NCBI GenBank assembly: GCA_951804985.1
Contig: OX638133.1
Coordinates: 34,063,963 to 34,127,962 of the forward strand
Direction of reading: 5' to 3'
Source of the DNA: Dryomyza anilis
Taxonomy: Eukaryota > Arthropoda > Insecta > Diptera > Dryomyzidae
DNA length: 64,000 bases
The notes beneath the pieces are model-generated. The model saw nothing but the letters and a program-made list of their open reading frames with translations, did no database searches and had not been told where the DNA came from. The position numbers and the translations under genes were made by a program. Shown in pieces: positions 12,168 through 23,432 of the stretch; positions within the stretch are counted from its first letter, which is position 1, and each line of letters begins with the position of its first letter.

Positions 12168-13020
12168 TACACAGAAAAAAATTCATCAATATGATGAATT
12201 TATTCATAAAAATTATGAATTTTTGCCAACTAACAGATTTATCATATTGATTCCACCGTTCATAAAATGGCATATTGATGAATGCATTCATTATGAACGA
12301 AATATTCAATACAACGAATTTGAATCGTCATATTAATGAATAAATTCATAATATCTATGAATATTTAAAATATTTCAAAAAAAAAATTTTTTTTTTAAAT
12401 AATTCGAAAAAAATGTCCTAAAAAAAATTATAAAAATAATATTTTTTAAAAAAAAAATTTACCGAAAAATTTATTTTTTCTAAAAAAAAATTGTTTTAAA
12501 AACAATTAAAAATACAAACAAAAAAATTTCAAATAAAATATATTTTATTTCAAAGATTTCAGCATATTGATTTTTTTGGTCGTTGTTGATGTCTTTCTGC
12601 ACAGAAAAAAAGTTCATACTATTAATGAATTTGTTCATCAATGTTATGAATTTGTCATTACGACTTAACCAATCACAAAATTCATCTTATTTATAAATCG
12701 TTCATAAAACCGTTATGAAAAAGTTCATAATATTGATGAACGCATTCATAATACTTATGAAAAAATGCATGGTAAAATTCATATTATACTTTATTATATT
12801 ACCTTTTTTTATTTTATTTTATTATTTTTTTTTTAATTCATACATTTTATTTTATACAGTCGTTGTAGAACGAAAAGTCACCAAATACATTTTTATGAAA
12901 AACTTAAATTTCGAGTTTGTTGATTAATATTATAAAAAGTTATTGATGCATTTTTAAAGTGTAAATATCAATTGATAGATTTATATTTTCTCATCATGTG
13001 CTCAAAAAATTGAGATCATC
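12168..13020. mobile_element. AT-rich MITE cluster with TTCATCAATATGATGAA motifs
   Basis: CACAGAAAAAAATTCATC at 12170 and CACAGAAAAAAAGTTCAT at 12600 look like element ends. The opposite end, TTTTTGTTTCTGTGTAG, lies at about 13378-13395 and again at about 13838-13855. Many copies of palindrome-like ATTCATNAATATGATGAAT fill the interior. Element borders overlap and cannot be resolved by eye. Confidence 0.55.
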
Positions 13021-13945
13021 GATGAAAAATTGACAGATATATGAAGTTTTTTGTAAATTAATATTTGGCGTCGTTCTACAACGACGATATCTACTCCAGC
13101 TGTTGCTGCTGTTTATTGATGATCGATGATAAATTCTATTCTTCAATATGATGTACACATATGTTGTATTTTATGTATTTGTTCATTACTATGATGAAAC
13201 ATATTATTCATATACAGTTCATCATATTGAAGAACACATTTTTGAACAGTTACCATGCGTTTATCATATTTATGATCGCATCCCTAACGTTGATGTCATT
13301 AGTCATTAATATAATGCATGGTTCTTCAAAACAATGAATTATGGTTTGAAGAATGGAATTCATCAATATGATGTACATTTTTGTTTCTGTGTAGACAACA
13401 ATTGGATTGTAGGGGTTATGACATAAATAATAGGTACACCTTAAAATTTATATTTTTTGTGTTTGACAGGTCATAAATTCGATTAAAAATTGACAGATAT
13501 ATGAAGTTTTTGTAAATTAATATTTGGCGTCTTTCTACAACGACGATATCTACTCCTGCTGTTGCTGCTGTTTATTGATGATCGATGATAAATTCTAATC
13601 TTCAATATGATGTACATATATGTAGTATTTTATGTATTTGTTCATTACTATGATGAAACATATTCTTCACATACAGTTCATCATATTGAAGAACACATTT
13701 TTGAACAGTTACTATGCGTTTATCATATTTATGATCGCATCCCTAACGTTGATGTCATTAGTCATTAATATAATGAATAGTTCTTCAATACAATGAATTA
13801 TGGTTCGAAGAATGGTATTCATCAATATGATGTACATTTTTGTTTCTGTGTAGACAACAATTGGATTGTAGAGGTTATGACATAAATAATAGGTACATTT
13901 TAAAATTTATATTTTTTGTGTTTGACAGGTCATAAATTTAATCAA
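13021..13945. repeat. Tandem duplication of a 460-bp unit
   Basis: The block beginning AAAATTGACAGATATATGAAG at about 13025 recurs at about 13485. The two units differ by scattered substitutions and small indels, and both end in GTGTTTGACAGGTCATAAATT. The duplicated unit includes a MITE end (TTTCTGTGTAGACAAC) and a CTGCTGTTGCTGCTG stretch. Confidence 0.92.
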
Positions 13946-15540
13946 ATTTATCCAAAATTAATAAGGTTTATTTCGAAATATTAGCTGAAGTATTCTCAAT
14001 GAAATACAAAAAAAAATCAGAGCTGTAAATAGTTAAAATTCAAAACAAGTAAAAAAACACAAAAAATGTCATATATTTGTTGTACGAAATAACCAAAAAC
14101 TTGAGATAAACTGAGATAAACTGAGTATGAGGTCGTGAATAGAATCTTTAAGTCCATCGGAAAATCATACTAAGATCGCAGATAATTTTGTTGGTTGTGC
14201 TTTTTATAAAAAGAATTGTAATATAAAAAATGTTGTATTCAAAAATATTTACAACATAAGGAGCGTGTCAAAGGACATAAATTAAATAAACAGCACGCTA
14301 ATCCCTATGTAAAACAGAGTACTCAACATAGAAGAAAATTTAATACAAAAAAAAAATCCTTGAAAAATACCATATTTTCCAAACAAAACAACGAAATGCG
14401 GCGTAAAACCGCGAACGCGAAGATATTTAAAAGGGTCACTTTGAAGGACTTAGGCAGGGCGATTATTAAAACAATACAACAATAAAAAATATGAAAAACG
14501 CGGAAATATGCGCAAGAATATTTATTTTTTATTTTTGTGTTCTTTTTTTTATAAAACGACAACAACAAAGTTAAGAAAACAAAAATATATATTTAAAATA
14601 AATGATAATGGGTGGTAGGTAGATGTATGGATGGTTAGAAATGCGGTTGAGGGTGGATGCATAAAAGTGTCGACTCCTTGTGTTTGCCAACATAATCGCT
14701 GAAAAATTAAGTTTGAAATTGCTTTTTAAATTAGCTGCTTAAAAGGATATGAATACCGGATGGACGGTACCATGGCAAAAAGATTGGGCAGGGTGAACTA
14801 AAAAAAACAAGAAGAAATCATCATTATTTTTGATTTGTTACTCGTGCTCAATTGAGAGCAAAAGCCCAGGAAATACACCAAAAAACCCAAAGCAAAACAA
14901 TGCGGGGATTAAGTGAGGCTTAGCATTTTTAAGTGGCCGCGAAAAGGATTTTTTCGTTTTTTTTTCACTGTTCGCTGCATAAATTTCACAATAATTCTAA
15001 GCAAAACACAAAAACGTAACACGTAAAGATGGTAATGAAAATACGCATATTCTAAAGACGTGACCCGGAAACAGCAAACTGGAATGGAAGGGTATAAAGC
15101 ATAGGCTACAAACAATGAAATTGAGAACGTAAAGCACACCGTCGTTTTTCACAACAAAAAAATAAAATAAAATTAAACAAGCAGAAAGTCCGGAAAAATC
15201 AGGGTATTTTTTTTGTACTGTGGTAAGGATTTAAAAAAAACACGCCTATTATTAAGCTTTTTTTTTATTTTGAAAAACTGTATTATTCAAGGCTTGGTAA
15301 ATAAATAATAAGACTTATTTTAACAACTAATCCTTTTAGCTTTGGTTGAGCGAAGATTTTTTTGCAAAAAAAACCTCCAACTCCGCAAATGATATGTCTT
15401 AGAAAAAAAAAGGTATTTAGTATCACAAACGAAACAAAAAAAAATAGAATCTCTTCATTCAAGTATCCCGATTCATGACAACGAACCGCGCCCTTCGAAT
15501 GCATGAGCTCATTATTTGAATATTTTTAATGAGCTCCCTG
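13946..15540. other. AT-rich sequence, no gene seen
   Basis: It contains poly-A and poly-T runs and several short minus-strand frames (14323-14568, 14909-15139, 15283-15504) with no recognisable domains. A possible second remnant of a 60-bp repeat lies at 14122-14185. Nothing else is supported. Confidence 0.5.
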
Positions 15541-15559
15541 CGACGATTATGATAAATGG

Positions 15560-15700
15560 TTCGGCAATGAAAATGCCACAGAGTGAGAACCGGACGACGG
15601 AGGTATATAGCGCAAAGTAGCAGCTCAGTCGGCATCAAGTCACGAGTCTATAATCCTTGTTTTGTCTGTCGAAGAGCCGACCTTTTAAAAGGTGCGTGAC
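15560..15700 (+). promoter_or_regulatory. Candidate core promoter and leader exon
   Basis: A GC-richer island in AT-rich DNA contains GGTATATAGCG (TATA-like, 15603-15610) and then CTCAGTC (arthropod initiator-like, about 15624-15630). The spacing of about 23 bp is shorter than the usual 30. Downstream, TTAAAAGGTGCGTGA at about 15684 would serve as a splice donor (AAAG|GTGCGT), giving a leader exon of about 64 bp. No coding exon can be linked to it in this window. This is inference from motifs only. Confidence 0.25.
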
Positions 15701-16418
15701 GCACAATGTCCGCCACATCATTAATAACATTATGAATTTTATAATTTTATGATTTTTATAGAATTTATTTTGTTCTATAAATAAATATTTTTTGGTAGGT
15801 ACTTCATTGGCAAATTAAATCCTCACTCTATTGGTCAAAACCATGCATTTTATACTCTCTGCTAAACGTTTCATTTATTTAGCTTAAATTACAGAATAAA
15901 ACATATAATTCACAGCATGAACCAAAAAAAAAATGTAGCTACGCTTAATGAAAGCACGTGCATGGCATTGGAAAATATGGCAGCATCGTGCACTGAGGTT
16001 CGCATAGATTCTGGAACAAATGCACGTAAAAAAATACGTTTTATATATTGTTTGGGTTCGAAATTAAACGAAATCGTGTTAAAACCCAAAAGGCGGGCTG
16101 CCACTTAATTGCTATGTTAAATTGACAGCGAAATTGTCCGGCAGAGTGCAGTCGGAATATTAATAGTGCTCGAGAACATGAGTTTTTTTTTTTTTTTCAA
16201 ATATATGTAGGTATTTAGACAATTATTTTATTTAAAAAAAAATATTAAATTAAACAATAAAATAATAAGAATATTCCATTTAAAATTAATAATAAAACGT
16301 CAAAAGAGGCAAGAGATATTGAAAGCACCTTCAACATTTATGAAGAGTAAAACCTTTAAGTTGCATAGACCTTTCAATTTTTTAAAGCAGTTTCAAAACA
16401 TCGGTCCTATATAGGCAA
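15701..16418. other. No gene supported
   Basis: Two frames of about 63 codons lie on opposite strands over the same bases at 15910-16108, and neither resembles a known protein. The rest is AT-rich with homopolymer runs. Confidence 0.45.
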
Positions 16419-16701
16419 TCAGAATAGTGATTTGTTTTGCCAAACAACTTATTCTGTTCTCACAACCGCTAGTCGATTGTTATTATCAAAATAAAAAGAG
16501 TTGTAGTTTGTACTGCAACCAATTTCGAACTGTTTTAGAACAATTTAAAACAGATTTAGAACAATCAGGAATGTGTAGACTAATATTTCAAGTGTATAGA
16601 CTAATATGGCAGTTTTGCCAGCAAATGTGCAAACCATTCGATTTAACCGAACGAAGTTAGTTGGTATAACCTCCTGCCAAAAGAGGATTTTTTTGTGTGT
16701 A
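16419..16701 (+). mobile_element. TACACACAGAA-type MITE, copy 2
   Basis: It starts CAGAATAGTGATTTGTT and ends TGCCAAAAGAGGATTTTTTT then GTGTGTA. It shares GTCGATTGTTATT, AAAAAGAGTTGTAGTTTG and CATTCGATTTAACCGAACGA with copies 1, 3 and 4. No transposase frame. Confidence 0.75.
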
Positions 16702-17703
16702 CTTTTAATTTATGCCATGCGAGGAGGGTGTAGCTCTGGTAACTCGTCCCGTAATGCCTGGATAGAACAACATGTAGAAGGTTCATTGCCCGTTAGAGCA
16801 GGGATGGGAAAACTCAATCATTTCCTGTGACTTTATATTGATCGAAGCTTTGGATTGTCTTCTTTACCATATCGGTATGAGGACTAAGTGATGGGAGTTT
16901 TGAGTCATTTCACATTGTCTAGTCATGTGCAAATTAACAAAACAATTTTGGAAGTGCTCATCCCTTATAATCTTTAGGGAGTTCTCAGAGTTACCTGCCC
17001 TAACCCACTACTTATCAGGAGTTCTGATTGAGAGTGGGTTTTCGAAAGGTATTTTTTAATACATGCTGTTTTGACACACAGTCCACTTCTGCACAGCAGA
17101 GTCGTCAGGACCCTCTTTTTGCGGGGCGCATTTTATTAAGATACAAACTGAGTTTTTGGTAGTAGAGATCCCAATGCTCTGTGGTATTTAATCTTTGGAA
17201 CGTCTCCGAGTGTTCGTTCTTAGGTTTTTTAAATCCCCCATCATCCAGGGTTTTTCCTTGAAGGACTCTCAAGTACGAAGAAGTCGAAGTCGCTTGACCT
17301 CTCCTTCAATACTATCGGTGGAAATTAGCGAGGGTGCAGGAGATATGTCGAGCGCATTCCTTAAGTGTCTTCTGTAAGTAATCCACTTGGTTTTCTCTTT
17401 CTTGCGAAACATACGTGGGCGTAAATTTGGAATAGATAGTTTAAAACAGAAGTATCTATGAGCCAATAAAAGGTGTCTAGTAGAGACATGCAAGACTTGA
17501 ACCATGTCGACTATGTTTTTAGAGCAAAGAGTAATGTCAATTACTTGTCTTTTGACCCTATTTATGAAGGTGGCAGGACAACCAACATTTAGGGTCAGGA
17601 TATCATAAGAGTTAATAAATTCAAATAAGGCCTGTTCCCGACCATTAGAGACGGAGGGTCCCCATATTGTATGATGAGAATTAGCATCAGTACAAATATT
17701 TTA

Positions 17704-18003
17704 GTAGCCGCGGTAGTTAAGTGGTTAGTACTGCGAGCTGAAAGGTCCCCGGTTCAAGCCTGGACTGGGGCTAACAACATCTTTTCATAGAAACATTTTT
17801 CTATACCTCGCAACCTCTCGGTAGCAAAAGGCAAACCTACGAGAGTAAAACATTGCCTATGAAAAGCTCTCACCCGCCGTTCGGATTCGGCAATAAACTG
17901 TAGGTCCCTCTCCTTTGAGTACAAATATAACACGCACAGCTCAAAATGGTAAGAGAGCTCGGCCGAAGTTCTTATAGGACTGTAGTGTCAAACTATTATT
18001 ATT
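17704..18003 (+). mobile_element. tRNA-derived SINE, copy 2
   Basis: It starts GTAGCCGCGGTAG, has an A-box region with a small deletion downstream, and a B box GGTTCAAGCC. The body carries the family blocks TTCGGATTCGGCAATAAACT and GAGAGCTCGGCCGAAGTTCT, with an ATTATT tail. A target duplication of about 9 bp (AAATATTTTA at 17694-17703; AAATATTTA at 18004-18012) flanks it. It sits inside the endonuclease relic. Confidence 0.88.
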
Positions 18004-18080
18004 AAATATTTAATTTCTTACCGTTTTCGGCAGGAAACCTTACAAACCTGTTGTTTCCGGGGAGTCATGTGGGATATATA

Positions 18081-18420
18081 TGGGCCATTCCACACCAAAT
18101 CGACCAAAAAAGGTCAAATTTGAGATTTTACCTTTTCGATCTTAATGAACTTTTGGCAACTGATAAAGGGTATCGAGACATGCACTAAACATTTTTTTTT
18201 TATTTTTTCCGACCACTACTTCCAGAGATACAGTGGCTCAAAGTTGGAAAAAAAGTGCAAAAAATCACTTTTGTACTGTTGTTCGTATTTAAATATCTCT
18301 TGAACTAGAAATGCTAGAAACTCCGTTAATGGCTCGTTTTAAAGCTAATAGAACAAGCTTAATTAAGTTGTAATTTCCAAACAGTAACAACCGCTGGTCG
18401 ATTTGGTGTGGAATGGCCCA
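18081..18420. mobile_element. MITE with TGGGCCATTCCACACCAAAT ends
   Basis: The left end TGGGCCATTCCACACCAAAT followed by CGACCA and the right end TGGTCGATTTGGTGTGGAAT followed by GGCCCA form an almost perfect inverted repeat of 26 bp. The interior has CAACTGATAAAGGGTATCG and CTTCCAGAGATACAGT. No frame is open. It splits the non-LTR endonuclease relic. The target duplication is ambiguous (AT-rich). A second copy begins at about 63865. Confidence 0.85.
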
Positions 18421-18707
18421 AATATAGAAATATAGGTCATAGAACGGTCTGTATTGAAGACATTTACAGTCCAGGGTGCCTGGATCAGTGCGATTTCCGC
18501 CTTACCTTCTTCCATTCTCTCCATAAGTGCAGCAGTCTCCATTATACTGCTATGGAGATTGATCTGCGTTAGTGTTATCCCCGATAAGCCCTCGTCTTTT
18601 TCATCGGTCTTCCCTGTTTCTTTGGCTGGGTGAACCCTGAATCTCCCTACTGCCCGCGAATTTTCTCCGTGACAGGACTGAGAAGATTGCCCATCAACAA
18701 CTGTTTC

Positions 18708-18992
18708 GTGAGGTAGGAAGAATGAAAAAGTTAATTGTACCAACTGACTTCATTCGGTTAAATCGAATGGTTTACAAATATGCTGGCGGAACTGCCTTTT
18801 TAGCCTATACACATGAAATATTAGTCTATATACACTCCTAATGGTTCGAAATCTGTACTAAACTGTTCTAAAACAGTACGAAATTGGTTGCAGTACAAAC
18901 TACAACTCTTTTTATTTTAACAATAACAACCGATAAAGCGGTTGAGAGTACCGAATAAGTTGGTTGGTGGAACAAATCTCTATTCTGTGTGT
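18708..18992 (-). mobile_element. TACACACAGAA-type MITE, copy 3
   Basis: Reverse orientation. Read on the minus strand it begins CTACACACAGAATAGAGATT and contains CGGTTGTTATTG, AAAAAGAGTTGTAGTTTG and ATTCGATTTAACCGAATGA. Its other end is cut short at about 18708, where retrotransposon relic sequence begins. Confidence 0.72.
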
Positions 18993-20190
18993 AGAAAATA
19001 GTCATAAAATATACGAATAGATTTATTTTGCAAATTTTTACGCATTCCAATTTTTGTTACGAAGTGAGGTGCACTGTCAATCACCAAAAAGTTTGTTTTA
19101 ATTCAGTCATTATTATTGAGAATCAGGATTAATAATATCAAAAAATAGCATATATTTCTTGCATAAAATTAACAACAAAAGAAAATCTTTAATTTGTCAG
19201 ACAATGCAATAAGTTACCTTTCAAATACGTTTAAAAGTCAATTATAAAACTTAATATTATTTTCCAACTAATTTAGTTTGAAGAATCCAATCAATAATTC
19301 TACAGATACCTTCCTCAACTCAGGCCAATAATGACAAAGTAAAAGCCTTTTTAGTTCAAGAAAAAATAAGACATAAAGGAGTAGATATTGAAAAAAAAAC
19401 ACGAGATCAAACTTTTCCTTAGCAACGACAGAATGAAGTGGAAATTAGTTTGCAGAAGGGCAGTATTACAAAAAAAAATACACTTCGAAGAGGACTTTAT
19501 CGTTATTAGTTTTGCGTCTCTTCTTTACAAAGACTAAAGGTCTTGCACTGCTGCTCAATCTTTGGCTATAACTGCATTAAAATAGTGGCAATTACCACTT
19601 CTCCTGTCCAAAGGGTGGTGGCTTTTTTTGGTCACTGATTGCTGTAGCAGCACCCAAGTCATCGATGACATTAAGTGCTCTGTGTATTGGAGTGGGAAGG
19701 AAAAGCTACAAAGCATTTTACTTTGTTTTTTTTTTTAATTGTAAAGAATTTTGAATTTCACAAAGAATTAGTTAAATTTTGTCGAAATATATATTTAGTT
19801 GAATATTAAGTAAAAACTAAAATTCTACAGATTGGTAAGAAACGAAATGAATATTTTATTATAACTTTTGAAAAGTTTTTATTATAAAAAAAAAATACTT
19901 TGAATTTAATAATTAAATCATAAAATTTGTAAAATCCGAAATTGTGAAATTGTAATTTTATACTATTTTCAGTAACTTTTTAAAATAAAGTATTTCGAAA
20001 CGAACGACGGAAGGAAAATGTGTCGTCAAAGTTTCGTCACACAAATTTTGATTTCATGTTAATCGATTTTTTTTACTTCACTTTCGTCTAATAGTCTTTC
20101 GTTTCTAAATACAGAAAGCGGCAGTTAGAGTTAAATTTCCGATTAATTAATTTAAACTTTAGATAACCGAAATTTGTTGCGAATAATTGT
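18993..20190. other. No gene seen
   Basis: Mostly AT-rich. 19490-19700 is more complex and GC-richer (TTGCGTCTCTTC, AGCAGCACCCAAGTCATCG) and may be single-copy sequence, but no frame or RNA is supported. Confidence 0.45.
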
Positions 20191-20975
20191 AGGGTTTGGT
20201 GCAAAAAATGGTTATGTCTATTTTTTCACTTAGCTGGAAAATCGATAAAAACTCTTTAAAATTGCGAAATTTTCGATTTTTTTCTTTAAAAAATAATCTA
20301 TCGTATAAACTAGATATGTATTGTTGGGTTTGCAAAGAAAAACTTCAATTTTCAATGTAACTTGGCTTAAAAACGTAATTTAAACTGCTGGACTTGACCC
20401 TTTTTGCCCCAAAAAATTAACAAAATTTTGTTTCATACAAAAATAGCATTTTATTGTATGAAAATTAAATTTTATATTAAACTTGTGATTTTAACCTTCA
20501 GATGCATTACCACCAGTCGATGTATTTATGAATTATATTCATATAAATTATATTTACGTGTTTTAGGAAGTGGTAAAATCACATATGGGCATTTCCAGAA
20601 AAACACGTCAACCACGACCGAAAAATTCAAAATGCTGAAATCTTTGAAATAATGATGGATTTGGAATCTTAAATATCTGAATATAAATATCTGAAAAGAT
20701 ATTTCTATTCCGTTAACGATAACGTATAAAGAATTCTCATAAAGTAACGTTACTATGCAATATGTAAATGTACCAATTTTTCATGCATTTTGAGTAACCA
20801 AATTAATTAACTTTAAAGACATACAGATACAAAATATTATTTTTTGTTTTTTCTGGTAACATTAATCATTAGTTCTAAAACTCAAAAATAATGATACAAA
20901 TTAAAATAACGGACAAATTTTGATTTTTGTATAAGGATATTCGATGTCCCGTCTGGAACCAAAAAGATACATTTA

Positions 20976-21894
20976 TAGGGTTTCTCAATAGGGACGCTAC
21001 AAAAGTAGAGCAACAGAGACAGCAAACGACGCCTTATTTCTTGCCGCTCTTTTGACATTTCTCTTTAGTAAAGTTTGCCATTTCCTGATGGAAAGATATA
21101 CGAGCCAACAATGAGTCGAAATTACTAAAATTTACTACCGAAATTCGGTAGTAAAAATTCGAAAAATCATCTTCAGCGATGAGGCTAATTTCTGGCTGAA
21201 TGGCTTCGTCAATAAACAAAATATGCGTTATTGGTCAGACAGCAATCCACACGTACACCATGAGTCCCGAAAAATTACGGTTTGGTGCGGTTTATGGGCC
21301 GGCGGCGTCATTGGGCCGTACTTCTTCCGTGATGATCAAGAACGGCACGTTACTGTGAATGGGAATCGCTACCGCTCAATGATAACCGAATATTTTTGGC
21401 CCCAATTGGATGATATGGACTTGGAGGACATGTGGTTCCAACAGGACGGCGCCACAAGCCACACAGCGAATGCCACAATCAATTTATTGGAAACCAAGTT
21501 TGTAGAACGTGTTATCTCACGAAATGGTCCAGTCGATTGGCCGCCTCGGTCGTGCGATTTGACGCCGTTAGACTATTTCCTGTGGGGCTAAGTCAAGTCT
21601 ATGGTCTATGCCAACAAGCCAGCGACGATTGATGAACTTCGTACAAATATCGAACGTGAAATTGCTGCAGTATCGGTCGATTTACGCTTGAAAACCGTCG
21701 AAAATTGGGTTCAGCATCTGGACTTCTGCAAGCGTGCCCGTGGTGGCCATGCAAAATAAATCGAGTTCCATATATAATGGCATCGAATGGCATCGAATGT
21801 ACTTTTACAAGAATAAAGAATTTCATTGGTATTCAAAACCGTTTTTGTTTTATTTAAAAAAACTTTTTTAGCGGCTCTATTGAAAAACCCTTTA
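20976..21894 (+). mobile_element. Tc1/mariner-superfamily element, internally deleted
   Basis: TA lies at both borders (20976-20977 and about 21893-21894). The left end GGGTTTCTCAATAGGGACGC and the right end GCGGCTCTATTGAAAAACCC are inverted copies. At 919 bp it is shorter than the usual 1.3 kb because the 5' half of the transposase is missing. It sits inside the larger element at 20191-23070. A fold-back relative is at 25923-26192. Confidence 0.85.
21151..21759 (+). pseudogene. Transposase pseudogene (IS630-Tc1-mariner), N-terminus lost
   Basis: The frame begins at about the first catalytic aspartate region (IIFSDEANFWLNGFVNKQ). It continues through ITVWCGLWAGGVIGPYFF, the second catalytic motif MWFQQDGATSHTA and the third catalytic region NGPVDWPPRSCDLTPLDYFL. 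It is stopped by an in-frame TAA at 21589-21591, where relatives have tyrosine (WGYVKS). The same frame then runs on for 55 codons (VKSMVYANKPATIDELRTNI, LKTVENWVQHLDFC) to TAA at 21757. The DNA-binding N-terminal half is absent and is replaced by the terminal region of the element. The single internal stop suggests moderate age. Confidence 0.88.
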
Positions 21895-22009
21895 TTACCA
21901 TAGGTTTTTTAAAGAGTTGAATCCACTGTTTCCAAAGCAGAATTTCCTCGGCATTTCCAAAAATGTAAACATCGATTTTCTAGTAATTCTAGAAAATTTT
22001 TGACAGCTA

Positions 22010-22775
22010 ATTAAAATCTGTCCCGTCCGGAACTTTGTGTACCAATGTGTAAAACTACAGTGAAAAATATATCAAAAAAAAAAAAATTCAAAACTTAAAA
22101 AACATCTGTAAATTTTAATAGCACATCACTTTTTATTTCGTAATAATGATTATTGACATTGTCATATACACATTATTTTTAGCAGTAGTACAAATTTCTA
22201 TACGGAACGTCCGGAATTATTCTGCGATTTATTATGAAATAACTGTAAGATTTAGGGACAAAGTTCATATATACAAAAATAAAGTAAATTGTCTCAGCTA
22301 TGTTCAGAGATAATTCAAAAAAATATATTGTATGTAAAAAGTATTTTTAGAATAAAAATCGTACTGATAATTTCAATACGGAATTTTTTGTCCCGTCCGG
22401 AGTTTTTCTGTGATTTTTTATGAAAAAACCATAAATTTTAGGAACAAAGTGTAAATAAACAAAGAAAGCACATGATTTGAACTATGTTTTAAAATATTTC
22501 AAAAAAATCATTTGTATGCAAAATTTGCTGTCATTTTGTCATTTCCATATGAACCTCGAAATGCACTTCCATTTTTGTCCCGTCCGGAACACCCACTATT
22601 TAGTTTATAGAATTATCTAGAATTATTTACTGTATAGAATTATCTAATTTTTCGCAAATGTTTAGTCATATTTAAATACTACACGCACAAGAAAAAATTA
22701 AGTAAATTTATAAATTTTCCTTCGAGATATTAAAGTTTAAAACGTACGAATGTGCTGTCCGGAACCCCAGGAAAT
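22010..22775. repeat. Diverged tandem repeats of about 185 bp
   Basis: The motif GTCCCGTCCGGAA or a close variant recurs with its GTCCGG at 22025, 22209, 22395, 22582 and 22757, and as GTCTGG at 20951 before the mariner insertion. Between motifs, shared text includes TTCTGYGATTTWTTATGAAA and GGGACAAAGT/GGAACAAAGT. The motif is much better conserved than the AT-rich filler. Confidence 0.75.
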
Positions 22776-23070
22776 GCCCATATTCATCATTGCAAATATT
22801 TCTTTTTCAATGGTAAAAAAAGTTCAACATTATTTTTATTGATTGGCAATGATAAATTTATTAAATTCAACATTAATAGTAAATTTTGTAAAAGGTGTCG
22901 TGATTCCATTAGTATTTAATTCGGATATATTGCGTAATTTACCATTTAAATCGTGGTATTTCAGTTTATATACTTCGGATATGGATGATTTTGGTACCAA
23001 TAAAAAGCTATAATATGTCATTCAATTTCGAAAAAAATGTGGACTTGCCCTTTTTTGCACCAAACCCTTC

Positions 23071-23430
23071 AATTTTAAAAATTGTGTAGGAAATATTTGA
23101 TTTAAATATAAAGAAATATACAGATGGGTATTAAATTTAGTACTGCGATAATGGTATGTTCAATATGGTCCAAAAACACACAAAATTATGTTCCAGACAA
23201 CATTTCTCCAAGGAGACTCATATTAAAGTAATGGATTGTAAAGGTAGTATGACGTGGCATAAAAGAACATTAATTGAAATTTTTGATTTTAAGTTTGTAA
23301 AAATAGCTATAAAGCAAGAAAAATGAGGGAAAGGTAAGCCTTCGGTATTGCTATCAGTCTATTACCTACTATTTCCTGACTGTGTCTACCATTTTTCTTT
23401 CAATAAACTTGCATAACATATTTCCATCCT
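23071..23430. other. No gene seen
   Basis: AT-rich spacer between two transposons. I see no open frame, repeat or RNA signal that can be supported. Confidence 0.5.
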
Positions 23431-23432
23431 AA

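Larger units (their letters stand above)
17150..18707 (-). pseudogene. Non-LTR retrotransposon ORF2 relic (endonuclease part)
   Basis: Minus-strand reading. A frame ending near 18420 contains TLTQINLHSS, MERMEEGKAEIALIQAPW and similar residues, matching the start of the EEP-type endonuclease of R1/LOA/I-like elements. At about 18030-18075 the residues YIPHDSPETTG follow. After a further interruption, 17703 to 17269 reads DANSHHTIWG, EQALFEFINSYDILTLN, PATFINR and QVIDITLCS, the C-terminal catalytic part of the same domain. The middle of the domain is missing, stops are present, and no reverse transcriptase is left here. A MITE (18081-18420) and a SINE (17704-18003) interrupt it. Clade assignment among R1, I and LOA types is uncertain. 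Confidence 0.75.
20191..23070. mobile_element. Large element with GGGTTTGGTGCAAAAAA ends
   Basis: AGGGTTTGGTGCAAAAAATG at 20191 and CTTTTTTGCACCAAACCCTT ending at about 23069 are inverted copies. Inside both ends lies the block ATATGGGCATTTCC in opposite orientation (about 20583 and 22786). The centre is a tandem array of about 185-bp units and a mariner insertion (20976-21894). No protein of its own is recognisable. A fold-back type transposon is the best reading, but the target duplication is not clear. Confidence 0.55.

Noticed and set aside
15910..16108. Overlapping frames of about 63 codons on both strands
   Set aside because: They have no homology, codon bias or supporting signals. Long overlapping frames of this size arise by chance.
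17195..17377. 60-codon plus-strand frame
   Set aside because: It is antisense to the endonuclease relic, which has clear family motifs on the minus strand.
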